Assembly (NCBI RefSeq): GCF_016463975.1
Contig: NZ_JAEMNX010000001.1
Span: 470,161 to 534,160, forward strand
Direction: 5' to 3'
Source: Marinomonas transparens
Lineage (GTDB): Bacteria; Pseudomonadota; Gammaproteobacteria; Pseudomonadales; Marinomonadaceae
DNA: 64,000 nucleotides
The notes beneath the pieces were generated by a model, which saw only the letters and a program-made list of their open reading frames with translations, was not told the origin of the DNA and searched no databases. The position numbers and the translations under genes were made by a program. Of the stretch, positions 24,865 through 34,836 are shown piece by piece (the first letter of the stretch is position 1; each line of letters begins with the position of its first letter).

Positions 24865-26034
24865 TTAAGGAAGGAAAAGCTCAAGTAAATCGTTAAGGAA
24901 AAGCTTACCTTTTTTTGTCGTTTTTACTCGCTTATGTTGCCATTCGTGTGGATCTAATAAGCCTTGTTGTAGGCCGTTTTCACAGGCTTTTATTAGGTGG
25001 GTAGGCAGTTTTTGATGGGTGTAGGCCTCATAGTCTTGTAAATCAAAGGTTTCGAATAAACGCAGTCGATTCATCATGAATTCAAGGGGTAGGTCTTCTT
25101 GTTCAATGGCTTCTTTAATAATAAGTGCTTCAGGCAGATTGTTTAGGTAATGATTTGGGTGTCGAGTCTTTCGTGTACGAAATATTTGCCCATCTTTTAA
25201 GGTGATCTTGCCATGAGCTCCTGCGCCAATTCCTAGGTAATCTCCGAAGCGCCAGTAGTTCAAATTATGTGCAGCCCGACGGTTTGCTTTTGAGTTGGCA
25301 GATACTTCGTATTGAGTATAGCCATGTTTTGCGAGTAGATTTTGCCCTGCATCTTGAATACCCCACAAGGTATTGTCTTCGGGCAAGCTGGGTGGACGAC
25401 GGAAAAATTCAGTATTGGGTTCTATGGTGAGTTGATACCAAGACAGGTGTTCAGGGTTAAGCTCAATCGCTAATGATAAGTCTTCTAATGCCATTTCTAA
25501 GCTTTGTTCTGGCAAACCGTGCATCAAATCTAGATTGATATTGTCGAACCCTGCAAGGCGAGACTTATCCACAGCATGGATGGCTTCTTCACGGTTGTGG
25601 ATTCTTCCTAGGGTTTTCAACAGGTTTGGCTGGAAACTTTGAATGCCAATGGACAGACGGTTAATACCAGCTTGGCGAAAATGAGCAAACTTATTTTGCT
25701 CAAAGGTGCCGGGGTTGGCTTCCATCGTGATTTCAGCATTATCGACCCATGCTAGTTTTTCCCGTAAAGCGTCCATTAGCCGATAGTAGAAATCTTCGCT
25801 CATTAAGCTGGGCGTGCCACCGCCAATAAAGGCGGTTTGAATAGGACGACCTGCAACGTAGGGCAGGTCGGCTTCTAGGTCTGCAAGTAGCTGAGCTAAG
25901 TAAGCTTCTTCGGGCAGTTTGCCTTGGTGTTCGAAACGATCCGCTTGGTGCGAGTTGAAGTCGCAGTAGGGGCACTTTTTAACGCACCAAGGTAGGTGAA
26001 TATAGAGACTCAGTGGTGGGAGCAGGAGACTCAA
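24865..26034 (-). CDS. hemW: HemW heme chaperone (radical SAM)
   Basis: A 389-residue radical SAM protein. The iron-sulfur motif is seen as CVKKCPYC (Cys-x3-Cys-x2-Cys) at about residues 17-24 within IHLPWCVKKCPYCDFN, followed by the GGGTPSL block. A C-terminal HemW domain follows, with GIGAGAHG. HemW was long annotated as oxygen-independent coproporphyrinogen oxidase; it is now regarded as a heme-binding protein, and the residues after the third Cys (DFN) fit HemW. Its start overlaps the rdgB stop by four bases, as in many gammaproteobacteria. Confidence 0.93.
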   Translation of the reverse strand: MSLLLPPLSLYIHLPWCVKKCPYCDFNSHQADRFEHQGKLPEEAYLAQLLADLEADLPYVAGRPIQTAFIGGGTPSLMSEDFYYRLMDALREKLAWVDNAEITMEANPGTFEQNKFAHFRQAGINRLSIGIQSFQPNLLKTLGRIHNREEAIHAVDKSRLAGFDNINLDLMHGLPEQSLEMALEDLSLAIELNPEHLSWYQLTIEPNTEFFRRPPSLPEDNTLWGIQDAGQNLLAKHGYTQYEVSANSKANRRAAHNLNYWRFGDYLGIGAGAHGKITLKDGQIFRTRKTRHPNHYLNNLPEALIIKEAIEQEDLPLEFMMNRLRLFETFDLQDYEAYTHQKLPTHLIKACENGLQQGLLDPHEWQHKRVKTTKKGKLFLNDLLELFLP

Positions 26035-26636
26035 AAGGCATTATCCTGTTGAAAAACCGCAAACAATTGTTTTAATGCTTTAGCGCGGTGACTGAGTTGG
26101 TTCTTCACTTCTTTAGGTAGGCTTGCTGCACTACAGCCGCATTCAGGTACATAAAACACAGGGTCGTAGCCAAAGCCTTCTTGTCCTTCCATTGACTCTA
26201 GTATTCGTCCTTCCCAAATACCGTGGAAAACCTGAGGTGTTGGGTCATCTTTGTGGCGCAGATAAGCTAATACGCAGTGAAAACGTGCAGTACGCTCTAA
26301 TTGAGGCACGCCGTCTAATTTTTCCAACAATAAAGCATTATTAGCGGCACTATTGCCATGTTCTCCGGCAAACCGTGCGGAATAAATACCGGGCGCGCCA
26401 TTAAGATAGTCTACTTCGATGCCTGAGTCGTCTGCTAAAGCAGGTAGGCCAGTGTGAGCGCAGGCGTTACGTGCTTTTAGGATGGCATTTTCTATAAAGG
26501 TTAAGCCGGTTTCTTCGGCATCTTCTACGTTAAAGTCGCTTTGTGGTTTAACTTCAATGCCCACTGAACCTAGTAAGTCATTAAATTCGAGGATTTTCCC
26601 GGAATTGCTGCTGGCTAAAACGATGGTTTTGCTCAT
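26031..26636 (-). CDS. rdgB: dITP/XTP pyrophosphatase (RdgB/HAM1)
   Basis: A 201-residue house-cleaning enzyme that hydrolyses dITP, XTP and related non-canonical nucleotides to monophosphates. Family motifs: ASSNSGKILEF at the N-terminus (binds the triphosphate), TGLTFIENA, GLPALADDSGIEVDYL with the metal-binding acidic residues, GAPGIYSARFAG, and EGFGYDPVF. A C-terminal SHRAKAL closes the active site. It is coupled to hemW downstream and lies 35 bases after metW. Confidence 0.95.
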   Translation of the reverse strand: MSKTIVLASSNSGKILEFNDLLGSVGIEVKPQSDFNVEDAEETGLTFIENAILKARNACAHTGLPALADDSGIEVDYLNGAPGIYSARFAGEHGNSAANNALLLEKLDGVPQLERTARFHCVLAYLRHKDDPTPQVFHGIWEGRILESMEGQEGFGYDPVFYVPECGCSAASLPKEVKNQLSHRAKALKQLFAVFQQDNAF

Positions 26637-26671
26637 CGTAAACTCCTCTTTATGTGCGGTAGTAAGGTTGA

Positions 26672-27262
26672 TTAACGGCTAATGTGAAAGATTGCCGTTT
26701 CACTGAATAGGTTTGGCATGGAACGTATCCACCAGTGATCGCGTAAGTGCCCATCAACTGCAGCCCAACGTAGAACTTTGATGTCTTTTTCACGGCATAA
26801 ACGTTCAAAATCTTGAAACGTGAAAAAGTGAATATTGGGTGTGTCATACCAATTGTATGGCAAGAATTCAGAAACTGGCATGCGGCCTTTTAACGCAAGA
26901 TGAAGGCGACTGCGCCAATGTCCGAAGTTCGGGAAAGTGATAATGCATTCTTTGCCAATTCGTAGCATTTCATCAATGAGAAGGTCAGGACGACGGAATT
27001 GCTGTAAGGCGTGGGTCATGAGAACTAAGTCAAAACTCTGGTCTTCAAAATTTTGCAGACCTTCATCGATGTTTTGCTCTAAAACTGGAACGCCTTTCTC
27101 AATACAGGTATTTAAATCGTCAGGGTCAATTTCTAGTCCATAACCGCTAATTTTCTTGTTATCAATTAAATGCTGAAGCAGTTCGCCGGGGCCACAGGCC
27201 AAGTCGAGTACGCGTATATTTGGTTGGATCCATTCATCGATCAATTCTAAGTCAGAGCGCAT
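26672..27262 (-). CDS. metW: Methionine biosynthesis protein MetW
   Basis: A 196-residue protein with a class I methyltransferase fold; the SAM-type loop reads LDLACGPGEL (19-28). NFGHWRSR and PYNWYDTPNIHFFT are typical MetW blocks. MetW works together with MetX in proteobacteria, where it is needed for efficient homoserine acylation. The start codon overlaps the metX stop by one base (TAATG), so the two are translated together. Confidence 0.93.
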   Translation of the reverse strand: MRSDLELIDEWIQPNIRVLDLACGPGELLQHLIDNKKISGYGLEIDPDDLNTCIEKGVPVLEQNIDEGLQNFEDQSFDLVLMTHALQQFRRPDLLIDEMLRIGKECIITFPNFGHWRSRLHLALKGRMPVSEFLPYNWYDTPNIHFFTFQDFERLCREKDIKVLRWAAVDGHLRDHWWIRSMPNLFSETAIFHISR

Positions 27263-28431
27263 TAGTTCGTCTCCGTTGCTAAGCGGTTGGCAACGCGGGT
27301 TAAAAAGGTGTTTAGCGCTGTCATGTAGCGAGGAATCGGAAACAGAAAAGCGTCATGTCCGCCTTCCGACGTAATCTTGGCGTAGGAAACTTGTTTACCT
27401 GCTTTTATTAGCGCATTTACTATTTCTTCACTACGTTCAGGGGAGAAACGCCAATCGGTGGTAAAAGACACCAATAAAAATTCGCATTGAGCTCGTTTGA
27501 GTACAGCGGCTAAGTTGCCATTGGCACGTGCTGCTGGGTCAAAATAGTCGAGTGTCTTGGTCATCAACATATAGGTATTGGCATCGAAGCGTTTAGTAAA
27601 GGCTTCCCCTTGATAACGTAGGTAGCTTTCTACTTCGAATTCAATGTCGTAGTTATACTGGTAACTATCGTGACGCATTTGGCGCCCAAACTTCGCGTTC
27701 ATGGCATCACCAGATAAATAAGTAATGTGGCCAAGCATGCGAGCTAGCCCAAGACCATTGGTTGGCACTGTATTGTTATCTAAATATTGACCATTAAAGA
27801 AGTCAGGATCACGACGAATAGATTGTCTTGCTACTTCATTAAAGGCGATGTTTTGTGTAGATAATTTAGGTGCGGACGCAATGACGACAGCGGCTTTAAT
27901 GCGATCTGGAAAACGAATGCTCCATTCCAGTACTTGCATGCCACCAAGGCTGCCTCCGACGATGGCCGCGAAGGTTTTGATGCCTAATTTATCTGCGAGT
28001 CGAGCTTGACTTTCTACCCAATCTTCAACTGTGACAATTGGGAAATCAGCCCCCCATACTTGCTTGGTCTCTGGGTTGATACTGGTCGGCCCGGTAGAAC
28101 CGCAGCAGCCACCTAAGTTGTTAAGACTGATTACAAAGAAGTGGTTAGTATCAATTGCTTTCCCCGGTCCAATCGCCGAATCCCACCACCCGGGTTTACT
28201 CTCTCGAGAGCCATCAGCCATGGTATGGTAACCTGCTGCATGATGGTCACCACTTAATGCGTGACATACCAAAATTGCGTTGGAGGCTCTTTCGTTAAGG
28301 GTTCCGTAAGTCTCGTAGATAAGTTGGTATGACGACAAGGCTTGACCGCAAGAAAGCGCCAGAGGCGTCTCAAAGAGCGCAATCTGTGGTGTCACAATAC
28401 CAACAGAGTCGACTGGAATGGCGTCCGACAT
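27262..28431 (-). CDS. metX: Homoserine O-acyltransferase MetX (probably succinyl type)
   Basis: An alpha/beta-hydrolase-fold enzyme of 389 residues that acylates homoserine as the first committed step of methionine synthesis. The oxyanion block [14 protein letters not shown] is present. The nucleophile Ser lies in VGGSLGGMQ (about 155-163), and the acid/base pair is found near [11 protein letters not shown] and GGHDAFLF at the C-terminus. In proteobacteria the MetX-MetW pairing goes with succinyl-CoA use, so homoserine O-succinyltransferase is the better guess; acetyl-CoA specificity is not excluded by eye. It leads the run metX-metW-rdgB-hemW. Confidence 0.92.
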   Translation of the reverse strand: MSDAIPVDSVGIVTPQIALFETPLALSCGQALSSYQLIYETYGTLNERASNAILVCHALSGDHHAAGYHTMADGSRESKPGWWDSAIGPGKAIDTNHFFVISLNNLGGCCGSTGPTSINPETKQVWGADFPIVTVEDWVESQARLADKLGIKTFAAIVGGSLGGMQVLEWSIRFPDRIKAAVVIASAPKLSTQNIAFNEVARQSIRRDPDFFNGQYLDNNTVPTNGLGLARMLGHITYLSGDAMNAKFGRQMRHDSYQYNYDIEFEVESYLRYQGEAFTKRFDANTYMLMTKTLDYFDPAARANGNLAAVLKRAQCEFLLVSFTTDWRFSPERSEEIVNALIKAGKQVSYAKITSEGGHDAFLFPIPRYMTALNTFLTRVANRLATETN

Positions 28432-28633
28432 AGGTTTTGACTGTCCTAATGAAAAGTAATTGAACTCCCATAAAGAAGGGGAGGGTAATCTTGCAGCACA
28501 GTCTAGCGGTTGCGTCTATTACCATCAAGAGGGCGCTGAAAAACTACTGGCCTTGATGGGACTATGTTAAAACGAGCTTATACACTAGCTTACTATTTTG
28601 TGCTGTATTTTCATTCATAGGGAGGGAGAAGCC

Positions 28634-28664
28634 CCTTTCGTATTAGTTGTCTAAATACGAAAGG
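28634..28664. repeat. 11-bp inverted repeat between chemoreceptor and metX
   Basis: CCTTTCGTATT and AATACGAAAGG flank nine bases, 30 bases after the chemoreceptor stop. There is no T-run, so it is a weak terminator candidate or a binding site ahead of metX. The remainder of 28432-28693 shows no gene. Confidence 0.55.
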
Positions 28665-28693
28665 TGCAGTGAAAAAACGAGTGAAGAGCATAT

Positions 28694-30580
28694 TTATGAA
28701 AGGGTGAACACTTGAGTTTTGCCGGAGAGCTGCTCTGTTAGTTCCTGAATCAGTTTGGTTTTTTGAGCTAAGATATCAATAGAATGAGTATCTTCATTAA
28801 GCTGTTGGGCAATTTGCTCTGTTTCTGTATTCATTTGCACCGCTGTGCTGGCGACATCTTGAATGTCAGTCGCCATTGAGCTTGCTGAGTTAGAGCTGGT
28901 CATGGCTTTGGTTTCTATATTGCGCATGGCATCTTCAGCCTTGGCACCATTTTCTTCAATAATTTTCAGGTTGCTTTGTCCACTTTCCATAGTCGCAATT
29001 GCTGTTTGAGTAGAAGATTGTATGGTGCTAACAATTGTCGTGATTCTAGAGGTTGCATCGACGGTTTTTTCAGCCAATGATCTTACTTCGTCGGCTACTA
29101 CGGAAAAGCCTCTACCTGCTTCACCTGCTCGTGCTGCTTCAATAGCGGCGTTTAAAGCAAGTAGGTTCGTTTGATTGGCAAGATCATTAATCATGCCGAT
29201 GACATTATCAATATCAGTGGAAAGCTGTCCTAATTCCTCTAGTTGCTGCCCAGTTAAATTGACCACATCGACAGTATCCTTCAAACTATCTAACACTAGG
29301 CGGATCGTCTCGGCACCACTTTTTGCTGATTCATAAGTGTCATTAGAGTGACTTTGTAGTGCGTTTGTTGTATCAGATAATTGCGAGATGCGATTTGAAA
29401 TATCGTCTGTTGCATGTGCTAGGGAATTGGTTCTCTGGTTTACGGAGAGATTGTTTTTGGTGATATCACTGATTGCCGAATTAAGATCCGTTGACATGTC
29501 ACCGACATTTCCTGTTGTTGATATCACATCTTGAAGCACGTCCCCTAGCCCTTGGGTCATTTCATTGAGAGAACCGCCTAACTTATCGAACTCATCATTA
29601 CGCTTGGTATTGACCTTGGCTTTCGCTGTCATATTCCCTTCTTTAACCTTATTTAGGTCAAAGATAATACGGTTGAGGGTGCTTTTTACATTTTGTCCAA
29701 TACTTAGCATTAATAGGGCGGCGGCCAAGGTGACTGCGATACTTACTGCGAGTAGTGTTCTATTGGCTTTCGTTGAACTTTCTTCAGCTTCAGCTTCAGC
29801 CTCTTCTATTTTTTCTTGGATGAGCTGTCCAGTCGTTAATTGATTTTGAATAAAAACTTCTTTTTGCTCATTGAAAGTATTTTCCACTGTATTTAGTGAG
29901 GTATATTCTTCGCCATATTTTAGTAGCGCCTCGGTGTACAGTTTCATCTTTTTGCCATGGGTATCTTGAAACCCAAAATTCTCAATACGTGTATTGAAGT
30001 TTTCAATGTTGACGTTGAGCTTTTCTAGGTTGCTTTCTGATGGGTCGAATAAATAGCTAGATTCTGTCTGTCGAACCTTAGTGAATTCTCGTTTTAATAA
30101 GCTTAGTTTTTTGATGTCTGTTGTTATTTCAGAACCAAGTTGACCGATTTTTCCACGTAGGCCGGAGTTGGAGTCAAAGCCGATAATATAGCGTTTATTG
30201 ACTAGGTTGAGCAGAGCTTTGCTGTATTGATCTATCTTGGCTTGGGTGTCTTGTAAGGTCTGCTTTAAATCTGGGCTATTTGCTCTACTGACATTGGCAT
30301 TAATTATGTTGGTATTTTTTTGTATTTGTTCATTCACATTTTTTAAGTAGTCTTCATAGCTGTTTTCCGAGACAGACCGTAGGTGATCTGTGATCTCAAG
30401 CATACTAATACTAAGTTGATCATTAGAGCCTTGAGTTTTAGATAAATTTAGCAGCTGATTGTTTGCACGTTGTTGTGATGCAAGGCCATCCATAGCAACA
30501 AAAGTAACGATAATGAAGCCTGCAATGGCTGTAGCCAGTAAAGAAAGCAATTTGGTTTTAAATGATAAATTCGACAACAT
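28694..30580 (-). CDS. Methyl-accepting chemotaxis protein
   Basis: A 628-residue transmembrane chemoreceptor. TM1 spans about 9-31; a long all-helical periplasmic domain of about 250 residues resembles the helical bimodular (HBM) type; TM2 spans about 275-297 ([20 protein letters not shown]); HAMP follows. The cytoplasmic hairpin has the invariant tip [20 protein letters not shown] that binds CheA and CheW. There is no C-terminal pentapeptide for CheR docking. HBM receptors often sense organic acids, but the ligand here is unknown. It stands alone between metX and rsmD. Confidence 0.92.
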   Translation of the reverse strand: MLSNLSFKTKLLSLLATAIAGFIIVTFVAMDGLASQQRANNQLLNLSKTQGSNDQLSISMLEITDHLRSVSENSYEDYLKNVNEQIQKNTNIINANVSRANSPDLKQTLQDTQAKIDQYSKALLNLVNKRYIIGFDSNSGLRGKIGQLGSEITTDIKKLSLLKREFTKVRQTESSYLFDPSESNLEKLNVNIENFNTRIENFGFQDTHGKKMKLYTEALLKYGEEYTSLNTVENTFNEQKEVFIQNQLTTGQLIQEKIEEAEAEAEESSTKANRTLLAVSIAVTLAAALLMLSIGQNVKSTLNRIIFDLNKVKEGNMTAKAKVNTKRNDEFDKLGGSLNEMTQGLGDVLQDVISTTGNVGDMSTDLNSAISDITKNNLSVNQRTNSLAHATDDISNRISQLSDTTNALQSHSNDTYESAKSGAETIRLVLDSLKDTVDVVNLTGQQLEELGQLSTDIDNVIGMINDLANQTNLLALNAAIEAARAGEAGRGFSVVADEVRSLAEKTVDATSRITTIVSTIQSSTQTAIATMESGQSNLKIIEENGAKAEDAMRNIETKAMTSSNSASSMATDIQDVASTAVQMNTETEQIAQQLNEDTHSIDILAQKTKLIQELTEQLSGKTQVFTLS

Positions 30581-30766
30581 AAAGCATCCATATCGGTGTA
30601 AGGAAGTATTGAAGTATGCCTAGAATAAGGCGGTTTGGTGTTGTGTATGCAAGCTTCGTGCTAGAAACATAAAGTGCTGATTTTTGTAAGTGCGCTTCTA
30701 AAGAAAATAAAAAAAAACACTGTTTTGCACGAAGATGGTGCAGTTTAGGGTGGTGGTGAAAATAGA

Positions 30767-31402
30767 TTAGCTCTTCTTTTGGTCACATAAAGTGGGATCT
30801 ATCGGCAGAGAAACTTCAAATAATCGATAGACGAGTTGCCCTGCATTTTTTTCCTTTATAAGACTCCAGTGGTTTGGTAAAACGGGGAGGTTCGCTTCTT
30901 TTTCCATTTCAATGTAAACCAGAGATCTTGGAGCTAACCAGCCTTTTTCTAGCAGGGGGATAATTTGTGCTAGCCAACCTTTTCGGAATGGGGGATCGAG
31001 GAAAATAACGTCGAGAGCTTGGGGCGTGGCCGTCTCTAAAAATACGGCGGCATTTTGAGCAACCACTTCCGCATTTTTTGCTCCGAGTGTTGTGAGGTTC
31101 GTGGTCATTTGTTGGGTGACAATACGGGAGTTATCCACAAAAAGAACACTTTTTGCGCCTCGAGAAAGTGCTTCTAAACCTAAAGCACCGGAACCACAAA
31201 ATAAATCTCCACAAACTGCACCTGGAATCTGGTGATTTATCCAGTTGAATAGGGTTTCACGAACCCGATCAGGTGTTGGTCTTAGACCTTCTATAGCAGG
31301 AACAGGCAGTTGTCGGGAGCGCCATTCGCCAGCAATTATACGAAGTTTTGAGGCTTTGGCTTTGCTCTTTAGAGTGGCATGGCTGGTGTTGTTTTTTCTC
31401 AT
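30767..31402 (-). CDS. rsmD: 16S rRNA (guanine966-N2)-methyltransferase RsmD
   Basis: A 211-residue SAM-dependent methyltransferase that modifies G966 of 16S rRNA in the 30S subunit. The SAM loop is DLFCGSGALGLEALSRGA and the catalytic N-methylase motif is FLDPPF (about 135). The opening RIIAGEWRSRQLPVP and LRPTPDRVRETLFNWI are family hallmarks. It overlaps the upstream M16-like gene by four bases. Placement beside ftsY is conserved in gammaproteobacteria. Confidence 0.95.
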   Translation of the reverse strand: MRKNNTSHATLKSKAKASKLRIIAGEWRSRQLPVPAIEGLRPTPDRVRETLFNWINHQIPGAVCGDLFCGSGALGLEALSRGAKSVLFVDNSRIVTQQMTTNLTTLGAKNAEVVAQNAAVFLETATPQALDVIFLDPPFRKGWLAQIIPLLEKGWLAPRSLVYIEMEKEANLPVLPNHWSLIKEKNAGQLVYRLFEVSLPIDPTLCDQKKS

Positions 31403-32700
31403 TGGTAAACCTGAATCTCTTGATAGGATGACACTTTTAATAGTCGCTGAATGGCTGTTTTGTAGTCATCTTGGGTGTAGGTGTCAATGGCTTCTTTATA
31501 GCCGTCGGCAAAATTTTGTAGGGTAAGCGGACCATCTTTATAGGTGACTTGGGTGGCGATATAACTCCACCATGTGGGAGACAAGGTCTGTTGTTCAAGC
31601 TGCTTTTTAAAAGTGTCTAATAGTGCGTTAAAAGTGTCCTTGTTATTGGCTGAGGGGAGCTGTTCAACAGAAATAAGGTCTTTCGCTTTCAGTGTCTTGT
31701 TTGAGTTTTTCGTAGAAGCTTGCTCAACAAGTAGAGCATTACTATGTTGAATATTCCACCAAGCCCAAGGGTGTTGTTGGGAGAGTGTGAGATTTAGTTG
31801 TGTAAAGTCTACATCCTCTTGCTTATTAAGTGACTGCACTAGGTCAGTCCCCCAAAGTTGCAAGCTGATCCAGTCTTTAACGTTGGTTAAGGGAGTTAGA
31901 GCAATAGCGTTTCGAGTTTGCCATAAGCTGCCTTTACCCTGCTTTGTGGTTGCACTAGCAGCTTCATGGCTTGCTACCTTATTTGTTTGTGTAGAAGGTT
32001 GGAAATCTTCACTGATCTTATCGATCATACCTTTGACTGTTTTTTGTATGTCTTGATTCATTGGGCCTATGATAAAAATAGCGGCACTGTGTGCTTTTAA
32101 ACTGTGGTAATAGGCTTGAACTTGAGCCACTGAAAGAGCCGTGCTTTGTTGAGTATTATTGTTAGTAAATAAGCTCTGTTCTAATTGGTGTCGTTCTGAT
32201 TCGCCATGCATTTTTCTATGCAGCAAACGCTCAAACGTTCGTGTTTTGAATTCAGGTTTTTTTAACCATTCGGTGATTACAGATAAGGTAGGTTTTAGAT
32301 ATCTGGGTTCGTTACTCAGGGTGATGCCAATGGTTTGGTTCTCATTGTTGTAATCGCTGCCGACTTTTGCCGCTAGTGGTGAAAGTCTTTGATTGATTGA
32401 TGCTGTGCTTAGAGGGAGTGAGTCACTCATTAATATTGCGAGGGTGGTTTTAGTGAGTTGTGGGTTTGTTGTTGGCGCGTGGAATACGAGGCGTAATTCT
32501 AGTTTGTTACTCTTTTTCCATTGATCTTGCGTTAACCAAATGACAGGAATACCCGACGAGGATGCCCAGGTTTCGATTGCTGGCGTGGGCAATTTGCTGT
32601 TGGGTGCTGTTAAGTTTAGTACCCAGATAGCCAAGGTGCTGAATACCATAATGGCCGCTAAAACAGGGCGGCTAAAGAGAGGCTTTTGACTGTCAGGCAT
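31399..32700 (-). CDS. Degenerate M16-family peptidase-like membrane protein
   Basis: A 433-residue protein with an N-terminal membrane anchor (residues about 13-30) followed by a domain related to M16 zinc peptidases (pitrilysin/insulinase). Start ATG 32700 follows AAGG. The zinc motif HxxEH is not present: the matching helix reads TLAILMSDSLPL. It is therefore probably not a protease. Pseudomonads have two M16 genes here, one of them inactive; this window has only the inactive-looking one. It is divergent from ftsY and coupled to rsmD. The role is unknown; a periplasmic partner for an active M16 protein elsewhere is one option. Confidence 0.75.
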   Translation of the reverse strand: MPDSQKPLFSRPVLAAIMVFSTLAIWVLNLTAPNSKLPTPAIETWASSSGIPVIWLTQDQWKKSNKLELRLVFHAPTTNPQLTKTTLAILMSDSLPLSTASINQRLSPLAAKVGSDYNNENQTIGITLSNEPRYLKPTLSVITEWLKKPEFKTRTFERLLHRKMHGESERHQLEQSLFTNNNTQQSTALSVAQVQAYYHSLKAHSAAIFIIGPMNQDIQKTVKGMIDKISEDFQPSTQTNKVASHEAASATTKQGKGSLWQTRNAIALTPLTNVKDWISLQLWGTDLVQSLNKQEDVDFTQLNLTLSQQHPWAWWNIQHSNALLVEQASTKNSNKTLKAKDLISVEQLPSANNKDTFNALLDTFKKQLEQQTLSPTWWSYIATQVTYKDGPLTLQNFADGYKEAIDTYTQDDYKTAIQRLLKVSSYQEIQVYQ

Positions 32701-32874
32701 AATCAACCTTGATAATGGTGATGGTTAGACGCAATTTTCCATGAAACTAGGCCTGTTTGCGAATAAGAATGATGATAAAATCACCACTTTAAGTGCCTAT
32801 GTTAATGGCTCTGTATTCAATCATAGCATTTCACTGGTGTGTATCGCATCAGTCTAGACAAAGAGACCGATTTA

Positions 32875-34101
32875 ATGGAATTTGTTAACCAAATCATTAC
32901 TTTTTTAACACCTTATCTTGGCGAATATGCTCGCTATGCTCCGATAGCGATAGGAACGCTAATGGCGATTGCTGGTTTTGTACTTCGTCGTCGCTTTGTT
33001 AAAAAGATGAATGCGGACCTTCATGTATTGAAAGAAAAGGGGGCCGAAAGTCTTGAATCGGAAGAGGTGATAGAAGCGTCTTCCGCTGAACAGTTAAATG
33101 ATAAAATGAGTTTAGTGAAAGACGGTGAGTTAGAAGGTGCGGCTGCTATCGCTTCTTCGATAGCGTCTCCTGAACCTTCGTTATCTTGGTCGCAACGTGT
33201 TAAAGCTGGCTTGTCACGTACTCGTAGTGGTCTTGGTGACGGACTCTCTTCCATTATTGTGGGTAGTAAAAAGGTAGATGCCGATTTACTTGAAGAGTTA
33301 GAAACTCAATTGCTAGTAGCGGATGTTGGTATTGATGCCACTCAGGCTTTGATTAATGGTTTAACGGAAAAGTTGAATCGTAAGGAGCTGAAAGATGCGG
33401 ATGCACTTTTAGCTAGTCTAAAAACAGATATGAATGACATTTTAAGTGGTTCACAAAAAGCTTTAGAGCCTGTTAGTAAAGAAGGCCCGTTTGTTATTCT
33501 AATGGTGGGTGTGAATGGCGTAGGCAAGACTACGACGATTGGTAAGTTGGCTAAAAAATATCAGGCAGAGGGCAAAAGCGTCATGTTGGCCGCTGGTGAT
33601 ACTTTCCGTGCCGCAGCGGTGGAGCAGCTACAAGTATGGGGAGAGCGCAATAATGTTCCTGTGGTGGCTCAACATACTGGTGCAGATTCAGCATCGGTTA
33701 TTTATGATGCGATAGAGTCAGCTAAAGCCAAGGGCGTGGATGTGATTATTGCGGATACGGCTGGGCGTTTGCAGAATAAGAGCAATTTGATGAACGAGCT
33801 GTCAAAAGTTGTTCGGGTGATGAAAAAACTAGATGTAGAAGCGCCCCATGAAGTTATGTTGGTGCTTGATGCCGGTACTGGCCAAAATGCACTTAGCCAA
33901 GCTAAATTATTCTCTGAAGCCGTTGGCATAAGTGGTATTTCATTGACGAAGCTTGATGGAACAGCCAAGGGTGGCATTATCTTCGCGATTGCTAAACAAT
34001 TTGGTCTGCCCATCCGTTATATCGGCGTGGGTGAGCAAATAGATGACTTACGACCCTTTGTTGCGAAAGAATTTGTTGATGCCTTGTTTGATAGTGAGTA
34101 A
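32875..34101 (+). CDS. ftsY: Signal recognition particle receptor FtsY
   Basis: The SRP receptor GTPase that delivers ribosome-nascent chains to the translocon, 408 residues. Start ATG 32875 follows AAGAGA. A hydrophobic segment at about 20-38 (RYAPIAIGTLMAIAGFV) looks like a true membrane helix, then comes an acidic linker of about 70 residues. The NG domain starts near 115. GTPase motifs: GVNGVGKTTT, DTFRAAA, DTAGR and TKLDGTAKGG. The order ftsY-ftsE-ftsX-rpoH is conserved in gammaproteobacteria. The N-terminal helix is unusual compared with enteric FtsY. Confidence 0.95.
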   Translation: MEFVNQIITFLTPYLGEYARYAPIAIGTLMAIAGFVLRRRFVKKMNADLHVLKEKGAESLESEEVIEASSAEQLNDKMSLVKDGELEGAAAIASSIASPEPSLSWSQRVKAGLSRTRSGLGDGLSSIIVGSKKVDADLLEELETQLLVADVGIDATQALINGLTEKLNRKELKDADALLASLKTDMNDILSGSQKALEPVSKEGPFVILMVGVNGVGKTTTIGKLAKKYQAEGKSVMLAAGDTFRAAAVEQLQVWGERNNVPVVAQHTGADSASVIYDAIESAKAKGVDVIIADTAGRLQNKSNLMNELSKVVRVMKKLDVEAPHEVMLVLDAGTGQNALSQAKLFSEAVGISGISLTKLDGTAKGGIIFAIAKQFGLPIRYIGVGEQIDDLRPFVAKEFVDALFDSE

Positions 34102-34164
34102 AACTATTAGCTGTGCAAAAGAGTAATCGGCTTTCTTTCTTTTATTTAAGGATATTTGGCAAGC

Positions 34165-34836
34165 GTGGAAATCGAATTTCAACGAGTAGGTAAGAAATAC
34201 GATAGTGGTCAAGAGGCTTTGTCGCAAGTGAGCTTTCACCTCCATGAAGGTGAAATGGCGTTTCTTACTGGTCATTCTGGTGCGGGTAAAAGTACCTTAA
34301 TGAAGCTTATGATGATGATTGAACGCCAAACCTCAGGCCAAATTTTAGTGGATGGTGTGGATCTACGAACCTTAAGTCGCAGGGCTATTCCATCCCATCG
34401 CCGTCGTGTTGGCGTGGTATTTCAAAATCACCAGTTGTTGTTGGATCGCAGTGTTTTTCATAATGTTGCCCTGCCATTACAGGTGAGTGGTGCCGACCCT
34501 CAGCAAATTGGTAAACGTGTTCGCGCTGCGCTTGATAAAGTCGGTTTGCTGGGTAAAGAAAAATACAATCCGATGGCACTTTCTGGCGGCGAGCAACAGC
34601 GTATCGGTATTGCTCGCGCTGTTGTGAATAAACCACAATTACTTTTAGCCGATGAGCCTACCGGTAACTTGGATCCTAAGTTATCGACCGAAATTATGAA
34701 TTTGTTTCAAGAGTTTAATCGAGTGGGGGTGACGGTATTGGTTGCCAGCCATGATTTGGCTTTGGTTGCGCGTATGCGACATCGCGTGCTGACGTTGAAT
34801 CAAGGGCGGATGGTTAATGATGGAGGCTTCGGTTAG
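34165..34836 (+). CDS. ftsE: Cell division ATP-binding protein FtsE
   Basis: ATPase of the FtsEX complex, which acts at the divisome and activates peptidoglycan hydrolases through periplasmic partners. 223 residues from GTG 34165; a TTG at 34156 is an alternative start, but it lies only three bases from the AAGGA site. Walker A is GHSGAGKST, signature LSGGEQQR, Walker B LLLADEPTGNLD, switch His in VASHDLAL. The stop is followed directly by the ftsX start. Confidence 0.93.
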   Translation: MEIEFQRVGKKYDSGQEALSQVSFHLHEGEMAFLTGHSGAGKSTLMKLMMMIERQTSGQILVDGVDLRTLSRRAIPSHRRRVGVVFQNHQLLLDRSVFHNVALPLQVSGADPQQIGKRVRAALDKVGLLGKEKYNPMALSGGEQQRIGIARAVVNKPQLLLADEPTGNLDPKLSTEIMNLFQEFNRVGVTVLVASHDLALVARMRHRVLTLNQGRMVNDGGFG

